A stretch of DNA of 6,713 bases from WQZF01 sp031556405 (lineage in GTDB: Bacteria; Pseudomonadota; Gammaproteobacteria; Burkholderiales; Rhodocyclaceae), in assembly GCA_031556405.1 (NCBI GenBank), contig JAVBTC010000053.1, positions 1-6,713 on the forward strand. Reading direction: 5' to 3'. A program made the position numbers and the translations under genes. A model generated the notes under the pieces. It was not told the DNA's origin. It saw only the letters and a program-made list of their open reading frames with translations, and made no database searches. Positions 1 through 6,208 of the stretch are shown here, piece by piece (position 1 is the stretch's first letter; each line of letters starts with the position of its first letter).

Positions 1-25
1 GATTCCCGCCTGCGCGGGAATGACG
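1..25 (-). repeat. dRS3-like palindromic repeat, inverted copy
   Basis: The sequence reads ATTCCC (2-7), an 8-base spacer GCCTGCGC, then GGGAAT (16-21) and TGACG. It is the reverse complement of the copy at 112-140, loop included. ATTCCC-N8-GGGAAT is the dRS3 pattern known from Neisseria, and similar units are common between genes in other Proteobacteria. The copy begins at the window edge, so its outer flank is not visible. Confidence 0.75.
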
Positions 26-111
26 GAGAATGACGAAAAATGATGGACCGCAGCGTTTATCAGCGTATCGGCTACGCAGGACGTCATTGCCTGCACGAAA
101 CGAAAAAACTT

Positions 112-140
112 CGTCATTCCCGCGCAGGCGGGAATCCAGG
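112..140 (+). repeat. dRS3-like palindromic repeat, direct copy
   Basis: This copy reads CGTC, then ATTCCC (116-121), spacer GCGCAGGC (122-129), GGGAAT (130-135) and CCAGG. The 6-bp arms are perfect inverted repeats, so the RNA or single strand can fold into a hairpin. It faces the copy at 1-25, and both share the CGTCATT edge on the inner side. It lies outside any credible coding frame. Confidence 0.8.
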
Positions 141-252
141 AACAATCCTTCGGCGCTCATTTCCTGCAAAAAACGGCCGCCTTCTTTCGCTGGTAATGAG
201 ACAACCGTAATCCGATTTTTCCCATCGTAAAAATTCCATTATAAAATTAATT

Positions 253-281
253 TTTATATAATTACTGTAGCCAGTTACAAT
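253..281 (+). promoter_or_regulatory. Candidate promoter for tamB
   Basis: In the AT-rich stretch 230-300 a -35-like TTTATA (253-258; 4 of 6 consensus) is followed after 17 bases by a -10-like TACAAT (276-281; 5 of 6). A perfect TATAAT also occurs at 257-262 but has no good -35 at the right distance. Either would give a leader of roughly 150-175 nt before the tamB ATG. AT-rich DNA yields such matches by chance, so this is tentative. Confidence 0.35.
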
Positions 282-282
282 A

Positions 283-437
283 AATAATTATTTAACAACC
301 ATTTCTCCACACCTCTTTCCTTCATCTCTCCTCCATCCCGATTTCATTTCTCTTTCCGCCCGCATCCGATTTGAAATTAAAATATCCGCCATCCCTCCAA
401 TCTCTCCCCTGTATCTTCCGGAACCGCATCCTTGCCC
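283..437 (+). other. G-poor, pyrimidine-rich leader upstream of tamB; no gene seen
   Basis: Between the repeat element and tamB I see no credible gene. From 283 to 370 the plus strand is almost free of G (about four in 88 bases) and dominated by C and T; C/T-rich runs continue to about 420. An in-frame stop (TAA, 378-380) precedes the tamB frame, so tamB cannot extend upstream of 381. No Shine-Dalgarno lies at normal spacing before the ATG at 438. Transcribed from the candidate promoter, this would be a largely unstructured C-rich leader, the kind of RNA that Rho or ribosomal protein S1 can bind. Confidence 0.5.
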
Positions 438-3400
438 ATGTCCGCTTCACCCCCCAATCTTTCTCCAGCCGCGGACACGCCACCTCCTTCCCCACCACGG
501 CGCCGACACCGGCGACGCTACCGCTGGGCGCTGCTGGCAGCGCTGCCGCTTCTTCTGCTGTTATTGGCGGCGCTGGCGGCCTGGCTGTTGACGACCGAAT
601 CGGGGCGGGATACCGCATTCGCCATCGCGCACCGTGTCACGGCGGGACGGTTGAGCTTCGGGCCGGCGCAGGGCACGCTGACCGACAGCCTGTACCTTTC
701 CGAAATACGCTGGGAAGAAAAAACATCCGAAACTCCCCCGGCCGTCGGCGCGCAGGCTGAAATCCCCGCTTCGCCTCCTTCGCCTCCTTCGCCTCCTTCG
801 CCTTCCTCTCCGCCCGTTGCTTCCGCCTCTTCCACCCCCACCCCCACCCCCGCCACCTTCCGCCTCGTCCTGCGCGACGTCCGGCTCACCTGGCGCGCAT
901 TCCACCGCGACCGGGTGGAAATCGCCGAACTTTCCGCCGCGCTCGTCGATATCGTCTCTCCGCCGTCGGATACCCCGCCGAGCCTGCCCGCCGATCTCTC
1001 GCTGCCGCTCGGCGTCGTCATCGACGCGCTGCGCGTCGACCTTCTGCAATGGCGCTCCGCCGTCGACGCGGCGCCGATCGAAATCGCCGCGATCACGGCG
1101 CGCGCCGAAAGCGACGGGACGCGGCACCGCATCGAAAAACTCGCACTGAGTTTCGAGCGCATCCGCGCCGGGCTCGACGCTACCCTTGAAGGCCATGCCC
1201 CGTTCCAGCTCGATGCCCGCGCACGGCTCGAAGGCGGCGGCGAATACCCGTTCCAACTGGCGCTCACCGCCGCCGGACCGCTGGAAAAACTCAACCTCGC
1301 CGCCAAGGCCGAAGGCACCATCCGCGGAGAAGGCACGGCGCGGATCGAACCGCTGGCGCCGATGCCGCTGACCGTCGCCGACGTCAAGCTCTTCGGCATC
1401 GATCCCGCCACCTGGGTCGAAGGCGCGCCGCGTGCGACGCTCGATGTTGTCGCCCACATCACGCCGACGGCTTCCCCCACAAGCGACACGCAGGCAAAAA
1501 CCGCTCCGCCTTCGACAACGGAACAATCCGGCAACAAAAAAACCGGCAATGCGAAGCTCCCTCTCGAACCTGCTCCTGCCGCTCCCCCCGAATCCGCCGC
1601 CCCCGAGTTCACCGCCGCCGTCGCCATCGAAAACCACGCCCCCGGCACCATCGATGCCGGTGCGCTGCCGGTTGCCGCACTGCACCTCACGCTTGCGGGC
1701 AACGCCGACCGCATCGTCTTCCGCGACGCGCGCGCCGCCTTGCGCGGCGGCGGCCGGCTTGAAGGCAGCGGCCATTACGAAGCCGGCAAGGTCGATTTCA
1801 GCGGCCAGGCACATGGCATCGACGCATTGGCGCTCGATGCCCGGCTCAAGCCGACCCAGCTCTCGGGACCGCTGCGTTACTCCCACGACGACCGGGGCGA
1901 AACCTTCGAAGCCACGCTGAGCGACCCGCGCTTCTCCGTTTCCACCCGACTCAACTATCACGGCCAGAACCTGAATATCGAATCGCTGACACTGGCGGCG
2001 CGGGAAGCGCGGCTGGCCGCCGCCGGCCAATTCCGGCTCGCGGCGCCGAAAAGCTTTTCCTTCGAGGGCAAGCTGGAACATTTCGACCCGAGCCGCTTCG
2101 TCCAGGCCCCCGCCGCCGACCTGAGCGCCCGGATCAAAACCCAGGGCACGCTCGATCCCGAACTCTCTCTCGCACTCGATCTCGCGCTTGATCCCTCGAC
2201 GTTCAACAAACAAAATGTCGGCGGCGGCGGACATCTGCGGCTGCATGCCGGACGCGTTTCGGATACCGACATCAAACTGGAAATCGGCGGCAACAAGCTT
2301 TCCGCCCACGGCGCCTTCGGCGCCCCCGGCGACACGCTGACGCTCGTCCTCGACGCGCCGGGCCTGGACCTGTTCGGATTCTCCGGCGCGGGCAACGCCA
2401 ACCTCTCCGTCGGCGGCACGCGCGCGCAGCCGGTAGCAACCCTGTCGCTCTCCGTGCCGAAACTGCAATTGCCCGACGGCACCCGGCTGACCAACCTCTC
2501 CGCCGGCGGACGCGTCGAAGCCGGAAACGAAGGCGCGCTGCAACTCAATCTCGCGCTCGAACAACTGGCCGGCGCCAACAAGCGCGTGCTTGCCAATGTC
2601 GTCACGCTGGTCGCCGACGGCAAACGCAATGCGCAGACCTGGATGCTGAACGCGCGCCTTCCTTCCGCATCGGCGCAGGATTCACGGCAACTGGCGGTAA
2701 CGCTCGACGGCGGTTTCGATGCCGAAGGCCAATGGCAAGGCAAACTGAGCCGTGCCGATTTCGGCCGCTTCGCGCCCTGCCGCGCGGTGCGGAAAACGGA
2801 AAATGGTGCGGAGAGCGGCGCGGAGAGCGACACGAAAAACGGCGCTGCAAAGAACGGCGCCACGAACAATGGCACCGCGAACAATGGTGAATCGGACCCG
2901 CGGCAGATGGACGGCCTTGCCCTCACCGCTCCGGCGCCGCTTTCCTGGCGGCAAAACGTGCTCACCCTCGAAGCGGCCAACTTCGATGCCGGCGCATTCT
3001 CGCCCTGCGGCGAAACGAAAAAAGCCGGCGCCAGGGACTACACCCCGGGCCGGATCGAAATCGGCCTCCTGCGCCTGGGCAAGGACATCGCCACCCGCGG
3101 GCGCCTCGTGCAGTTGCCGCTGGGCTGGCTCAACAGCGCCGCCGGTACGCTGCGCTTCAACGGCGACTGGGATCTGAATCTCGCCGCCGACGCGGCTTCC
3201 GGCGCCACGGGACGCGCTCACTTCGAATACGCTTCCGGCCGCCTTCTCCCGGAACAGGCGACCACGATCAAGACACGGCGCGGCACCGAAATCCAGACGC
3301 CCGACATCAAGGCGCTGACCGCCGACCTGACCGTCAAGGCCAACCGTGTCGCCGCCGTCGCCAAAGTCACCGGAGTCAACGACAGCGCCATCGACGGCGA

Positions 3401-4907
3401 ATTCGAATTCACGCTCGACCCTGTGAACGGCTGGACGCCGAAACGCGACGCGGCTTGGAAAGGCGCGCTCAATGTCGCCCTGCCCTCACTCTCCGGCATC
3501 GGCCCCGTCTTCGACCGCAACCTGCGCATCCGCGGCAGCGTCAGCGGCGCCTTCCAGCTCGGCGGCACCCCGGCGGCACCGGCCCTTACCGGCGTCCTGG
3601 CCGGAAACAACCTGACCGTGCGCCGCGTCGACTTCGGCACCAACCTGCGCGACGGCCAGATCGTGCTCCGCCTCGACAACAGCCGCCTGCGCCTTGACCA
3701 GTTCAGCTTCAACTCGCCGCTGGCGCAGGAACCCCGCGACCAGCGCATCGGCTACGCCGCCCTTTCCGCGACCCCGGGGAAAATCACCGCCTCCGGCGAA
3801 ATGGATCTGATCGGCGGGCGCGGCGACCTGTCCTGGGAATTCGACCGCTTCGGCGTCATGCAGAAACCCGATAGCTGGCTCGTGCTCTCCGGCAAGGGCG
3901 ATGTCGCCTTCTCCGAAAAACATTTCGGGCTGAAAGGCAAGATCGCCGCCGACGCCGGCTATTTCGAACTGCCGCCCGCCGCCGCGCCCAAGCTCGGCGA
4001 CGACGTTGTCGTCCGCGGCCGCGAAACGGAAAAAAACCCGCCGATCCCCTTCGATCTCAACCTCGAAGCCGATCTCGGCCGCGCCCTGTGGTTCCACGGC
4101 GCCGGCGTCGACACGCGGCTGGCCGGCAAGCTGCAAATCACCGCCGAAGCCGCCGACAAAACCGGAACGCTCTACTCCAAGGGCACCATCCGCGCCTTCG
4201 GCGGCACGTTCGACGCCTACGGCGTCAGCCTCGTGCTGGAGCGCGGCATCTTCACCTTCAACGGCCCGATCGACAATCCCGTCCTCTCGATCCGCGCCAT
4301 CCGGCGCAACCAGCCGGTCGAGGCCGGCGTCGAAGTCGGCGGCACCGTGCAGAAACCCAAGGTCAAGCTCGTCTCCAGCCCGAACGTTCCCGATACCGAA
4401 AAACTTTCCTGGATGATCCTCGGCCGCGCCCCGGAAACCGGCGCGGGCGGCGATGCCGCGCTGCTGCTTTCCGCCGCCGGAGACCTGCTCGGCCAGGGCA
4501 GCGGCCCGGTGCGCGAAATGCAGCGCTCCCTCGGCATCGACCAGATCGGCGTCCGTTCCGGCTCCCTGAGCGGCCAGGACGGCACCGGCACCAGCCGGGT
4601 CGCCAGCACGCAGGGGTTTTCCAACACCACCACCAACACCGACCAGCTCGTCACCGTCGGCAAAAGGCTTTCCAACAACACCTCCCTCGCCTACGAACAA
4701 TCGCTGACCTCAGCCGGCAGCATCATCAAGCTGACGGTCCAGCTCTCGCGCAGCCTGTCGCTGATCGGCCGCGCCGGCAGCGACAACGCGCTCGACCTGT
4801 TCTACTCGTTCAGCTTCGGCAAGGACCCGGCGCAGCAGGCGCCGGCCCAGGGCGAAGCGGCGAATACCACGGATACGGCAAAGAAAGCACCTACGGCGGA
4901 AGAATAA
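438..4907 (+). CDS. tamB: TamB, translocation and assembly module inner-membrane subunit (DUF490 family)
   Basis: TamB spans the periplasm from an inner-membrane anchor and partners the outer-membrane barrel TamA. The pair helps insert certain outer-membrane proteins, and TamB belongs with the AsmA-like proteins linked to phospholipid transport. The 1489-residue product has a basic N-terminus (RRRHRRRYR) and one membrane anchor at about residues 29-52, then a long beta-rich region of repeated AsmA-like strands. The C-terminal TamB domain covers roughly 1100-1460, with LSWMILGR at 1323-1330, a VTVGKRLSNN segment, and DNALDLFYSFSF at 1449-1460. Three low-complexity linkers (about 101-141, 340-392, 786-823) and a 29-residue polar tail interrupt the family pattern. 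The ATG at 438 was chosen; a TTG at 432 is the only in-frame alternative. No tamA lies in the 437 bases upstream. It converges with the flavin-protein gene. Identity is very secure, exact start less so. Confidence 0.95.
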   Translation: MSASPPNLSPAADTPPPSPPRRRHRRRYRWALLAALPLLLLLLAALAAWLLTTESGRDTAFAIAHRVTAGRLSFGPAQGTLTDSLYLSEIRWEEKTSETPPAVGAQAEIPASPPSPPSPPSPSSPPVASASSTPTPTPATFRLVLRDVRLTWRAFHRDRVEIAELSAALVDIVSPPSDTPPSLPADLSLPLGVVIDALRVDLLQWRSAVDAAPIEIAAITARAESDGTRHRIEKLALSFERIRAGLDATLEGHAPFQLDARARLEGGGEYPFQLALTAAGPLEKLNLAAKAEGTIRGEGTARIEPLAPMPLTVADVKLFGIDPATWVEGAPRATLDVVAHITPTASPTSDTQAKTAPPSTTEQSGNKKTGNAKLPLEPAPAAPPESAAPEFTAAVAIENHAPGTIDAGALPVAALHLTLAGNADRIVFRDARAALRGGGRLEGSGHYEAGKVDFSGQAHGIDALALDARLKPTQLSGPLRYSHDDRGETFEATLSDPRFSVSTRLNYHGQNLNIESLTLAAREARLAAAGQFRLAAPKSFSFEGKLEHFDPSRFVQAPAADLSARIKTQGTLDPELSLALDLALDPSTFNKQNVGGGGHLRLHAGRVSDTDIKLEIGGNKLSAHGAFGAPGDTLTLVLDAPGLDLFGFSGAGNANLSVGGTRAQPVATLSLSVPKLQLPDGTRLTNLSAGGRVEAGNEGALQLNLALEQLAGANKRVLANVVTLVADGKRNAQTWMLNARLPSASAQDSRQLAVTLDGGFDAEGQWQGKLSRADFGRFAPCRAVRKTENGAESGAESDTKNGAAKNGATNNGTANNGESDPRQMDGLALTAPAPLSWRQNVLTLEAANFDAGAFSPCGETKKAGARDYTPGRIEIGLLRLGKDIATRGRLVQLPLGWLNSAAGTLRFNGDWDLNLAADAASGATGRAHFEYASGRLLPEQATTIKTRRGTEIQTPDIKALTADLTVKANRVAAVAKVTGVNDSAIDGEFEFTLDPVNGWTPKRDAAWKGALNVALPSLSGIGPVFDRNLRIRGSVSGAFQLGGTPAAPALTGVLAGNNLTVRRVDFGTNLRDGQIVLRLDNSRLRLDQFSFNSPLAQEPRDQRIGYAALSATPGKITASGEMDLIGGRGDLSWEFDRFGVMQKPDSWLVLSGKGDVAFSEKHFGLKGKIAADAGYFELPPAAAPKLGDDVVVRGRETEKNPPIPFDLNLEADLGRALWFHGAGVDTRLAGKLQITAEAADKTGTLYSKGTIRAFGGTFDAYGVSLVLERGIFTFNGPIDNPVLSIRAIRRNQPVEAGVEVGGTVQKPKVKLVSSPNVPDTEKLSWMILGRAPETGAGGDAALLLSAAGDLLGQGSGPVREMQRSLGIDQIGVRSGSLSGQDGTGTSRVASTQGFSNTTTNTDQLVTVGKRLSNNTSLAYEQSLTSAGSIIKLTVQLSRSLSLIGRAGSDNALDLFYSFSFGKDPAQQAPAQGEAANTTDTAKKAPTAEE
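771..806 (+). repeat. 9-bp tandem repeat inside tamB (Ser-Pro-Pro)
   Basis: Three perfect copies of TCGCCTCCT (771-779, 780-788, 789-797) are followed by a degenerate fourth (798-806). They encode SPP-SPP-SPP in a proline-rich linker about 50 residues after the membrane anchor. The unit is a multiple of three, so gain or loss of copies changes linker length without shifting the frame. Confidence 0.85.
834..851 (+). repeat. 6-bp tandem repeat inside tamB (Thr-Pro)
   Basis: ACCCCC occurs three times in a row (834-839, 840-845, 846-851), encoding TPTPTP in the same proline-rich linker as the SPP repeat. The C-runs are only five bases long, but the array is a plausible slippage site. Whole-unit changes stay in frame. 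Confidence 0.8.
2802..2894 (+). repeat. 12-bp and 15-bp imperfect tandem repeats in tamB (Asn/Gly/Ala linker)
   Basis: Two 12-bp units (GCGGAGAGCG repeated at 2808 and 2820) encode GAES-GAES. Four imperfect 15-bp units (2835-2894) then encode KNGAA, KNGAT, NNGTA and NNGES. The resulting hydrophilic segment at residues about 789-819 sits between beta-rich blocks and is probably a flexible insertion. Related TamB proteins would be expected to lack it or vary in length here. Confidence 0.75.
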
Positions 4908-4941
4908 AAACGGGAATCCCGGTGCGATTCACACACCCGTT

Positions 4942-4980
4942 ACCGGCATCGGCCATATGTGCCGGTTATCTCATCATTTT
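4942..4980 (+). terminator. tamB: Candidate terminator for tamB
   Basis: ACCGGCA (4942-4948) pairs perfectly with TGCCGGT (4960-4966) around an 11-base loop. A moderately T-rich stretch ending in TTTT (4977-4980) follows. It begins 34 bases after the tamB stop, the right place for an intrinsic terminator, but the T-tract is broken, so it may be weak. A smaller CGGG-AAT-CCCG hairpin at 4911-4921 precedes it. Confidence 0.4.
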
Positions 4981-4984
4981 ACGG

Positions 4985-5004
4985 AAAAACATCCGCGCGG
5001 ATGT
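4985..5004 (-). terminator. Rho-independent terminator for the flavin-protein gene
   Basis: ACATCCGCGCGGATGT (4989-5004) is a perfect 16-bp palindrome that can form a 6-bp stem with a GCGC loop. Read on the minus strand it runs directly into a short T-run (4989-4985). It lies about 75 bases past the stop of the minus-strand gene at 5080-5724. The T-run favours that direction, since the plus-strand side has no T-tract. Confidence 0.6.
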
Positions 5005-5079
5005 GTGCTGCTGCCCAGCCGCGTCACGGACGCCCCGGCGCGCGGAAACATGGAAAATATCCCGCGCGGCGTGCTTCGC

Positions 5080-5724
5080 TCAGTCGCGAATGAACGCCGG
5101 AAGCGCGGCCGGAGCATGGTCCCCGCAGCCGGAATCCGGCAACGGCGCATCGGCACGGACTGCCAGCGGAACCACGCCGGCCCAGACCGGCACGCCCAGA
5201 TCCTCTTCCGCATCCTCGACGCCGCCATCGCGAATCTTCGCGACGGCCTCCGCCAGAGACAGGCGTAGAATGAGCGTGCCCGAAAGCTCGGCCGCGTTCG
5301 GCGCCCGGACGAGCGCCGAACGGCCGGGACTGATGAATTCGATGAGCGCGGCGCACGCGGCCTTTTTATCCTCGGGATCCTCAACCTCGGAAAAACGCCC
5401 GTAAATCACCGCCGAACGGTAATTCATCGAGTGGTGAAACGCGGAACGGGCCAGCACGAGCCCATCCAGATGCGTGACACACACCGCGCATTCTCCCGTA
5501 AGCAACGCCCGCATCAAGCGTGAATTCCCGGCGCCGTGAATATAAAGAAACTCACCCTCGCGCCAGCACCCCGTGGGCAGGCAATGAACGCCGCCGCCAT
5601 GGTTGAAGGCGATATGACAGATCAGCGCCTCATCGATAATGGTTTTGATGACTTCGAAATCGTAATGGGCACGCTGCGCCTTGCGGCGAACTTCGGTGCG
5701 CGGATTGGGGGCATGGTTCGGCAT
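5080..5724 (-). CDS. Pyridoxamine 5'-phosphate oxidase-like, FMN-binding split-barrel protein (NimA-related)
   Basis: The 214-residue product belongs to the flavin-binding split-barrel proteins that include nitroimidazole-resistance NimA and other PNPOx-like proteins. Members bind FMN in a dimer and reduce small substrates; the substrate here cannot be read from sequence. Family landmarks appear in order: DEALICHIAF (31-40), VHCLPTGCW...FLYIHG (46-64), the strongly conserved LDGLVLARSAFHHSMNYRS (86-104), VIYGRFSEVED (106-116), ISPGR (131-135), and EAVAKIRDGG...VWAGVVPL (159-187). The last ~25 residues (Ala/Pro-rich) lie outside the conserved domain. Length is normal for the family. The start at 5724 gives the best N-terminus, though no strong Shine-Dalgarno precedes it. 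It stands alone, convergent with tamB, with its own terminator. NimA-type drug resistance should not be assumed, as most such proteins are uncharacterised flavoproteins. Confidence 0.9.
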   Translation of the reverse strand: MPNHAPNPRTEVRRKAQRAHYDFEVIKTIIDEALICHIAFNHGGGVHCLPTGCWREGEFLYIHGAGNSRLMRALLTGECAVCVTHLDGLVLARSAFHHSMNYRSAVIYGRFSEVEDPEDKKAACAALIEFISPGRSALVRAPNAAELSGTLILRLSLAEAVAKIRDGGVEDAEEDLGVPVWAGVVPLAVRADAPLPDSGCGDHAPAALPAFIRD

Positions 5725-5760
5725 TTAATGAGGCTTTCGACAGGATGATAGATGGCAATC

Positions 5761-5798
5761 TCCCCGGTGGAAATCCAGTATACCGGGCAATCCGGGGA
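5761..5798 (-). promoter_or_regulatory. Inverted repeat with a -10-like box upstream of the flavin-protein gene
   Basis: TCCCCGG (5761-5767) and CCGGGGA (5792-5798) form a perfect 7-bp inverted repeat with a 24-bp spacer. Between them, on the minus strand, lies TATACT (5783-5778), a good -10 match about 54 bases before the ATG at 5724. No convincing -35 is present at 16-18 bases. The layout is what an operator around a regulated promoter would look like, but it could be chance. Confidence 0.25.
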
Positions 5799-5908
5799 AG
5801 TGGAGAAAACGAGGATTATCCCAAAACCATGCAGAATGAGGTGGTATTTAATTGTCCTTATTGCACAAATAACCACTAATCTATTGACTTGTACAACAAA
5901 GCCATCTA

Positions 5909-6193
5909 CTACGGCAGCCTCATCAAAGCAGTCTTCAGGCGCTTCAATAAAGCTTCATTTTCTAAACAATCTATAGGGCGAAGATTATTTAAAACCGGAA
6001 TTTTATATGTTACCCACCTGAGAGATTCTTCCATACCAAAATACCCATAAATAACAATAGCCATATCCAAATGATTATTTAATAATTTTAATAAACGATA
6101 GACATTTCCATCATTATATTCTGTATAAAAATTAACGTATTTACTCCATTCATTATCCCCTGGATAATAATTTTCCATCCCCTCTTCCTTCAT
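5909..6193 (-). CDS. Small antitoxin/immunity-like protein, MbcA/ParS/Xre toxin-binding domain (DUF2384-like)
   Basis: The 94-residue product ends in a segment that fits the MbcA/ParS/Xre toxin-binding domain: FGMEESLRWV (about 51-60), IPVLNNLRPIDCL (64-76) and LKRLKTALMRLP (83-94). These match the family pattern of a helix with RW, a P-x-L-x-x-x-x-P-(I/L)-D-x-L loop, then a final helix. In known pairs this domain binds and blocks a RES-type toxin. The N-terminal half (NEWSKYVNFYTEY, VYRLLKLLNNHLDMAIVIYG) is acidic and helical and shows no clear helix-turn-helix. The start at 6193 is supported by a perfect Shine-Dalgarno seven bases away; an ATG at 6232 is in frame but lacks one. No RES toxin follows downstream. 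The region is AT-rich, unlike tamB, which suggests horizontal acquisition. The family call is by eye; an immunity protein of unknown fold is the alternative. Confidence 0.6.
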   Translation of the reverse strand: MKEEGMENYYPGDNEWSKYVNFYTEYNDGNVYRLLKLLNNHLDMAIVIYGYFGMEESLRWVTYKIPVLNNLRPIDCLENEALLKRLKTALMRLP

Positions 6194-6200
6194 TGAAAGT

Positions 6201-6208
6201 ACCTCCTC
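6201..6208 (-). promoter_or_regulatory. Strong Shine-Dalgarno overlapping the upstream stop codon
   Basis: The minus strand reads GAGGAGGT at 6208-6201, near-ideal for the 16S rRNA 3' end, seven bases before the ATG at 6193. The stop codon TGA of the upstream frame (6209-6207) overlaps its first bases. This fixes the start of the small gene and implies translational coupling with the frame before it. Confidence 0.8.

Larger units (their letters stand above)
1..140. mobile_element. Intergenic mosaic (NIME-like) element bounded by inverted dRS3-like repeats
   Basis: Two dRS3-like palindromes in opposite orientation enclose about 86 bp of unique sequence. Inside them is a second, shorter inverted pair, AATGACG at 29-35 and CGTCATT at 82-88, so the symmetry is nested. 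Neisseria intergenic mosaic elements have this build: a 50-150 bp unit flanked by 20-bp dRS3 repeats. There is no transposase here, so any mobility would need help from elsewhere. The resemblance is structural; the core sequence was not matched to a known element. Confidence 0.5.

Noticed and set aside
30..230. A 66-codon plus-strand frame across the repeat element
   Set aside because: It reads through the palindromic repeat, has no Shine-Dalgarno, is unlike any family I know, and is basic low-complexity of the kind repeats give by chance.
561..2564. Long minus-strand frame (667 codons) opposite tamB, with others at 518-1714 and 3486-4700
   Set aside because: High-GC genes commonly leave the opposite strand open. 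The translations are Arg/Gly-rich and low-complexity, while the plus-strand frame is an unmistakable TamB.
4088..5404. Plus-strand frame of 438 codons running past the tamB stop
   Set aside because: It is an Arg/His-rich shadow of the TamB C-terminus that then crosses the two terminators and the antisense of the flavin-protein gene.
5622..5876. 84-codon minus-strand frame overlapping the start of the flavin-protein gene
   Set aside because: It overlaps the well-supported gene in another frame, has no ribosome-binding site, and shows no family features.
5884..5912. TTGACT with a TACTAC 17 bases later on the plus strand, resembling a promoter
   Set aside because: The -10 is poor and no plus-strand gene follows; it lies at the 3' end of the minus-strand gene.
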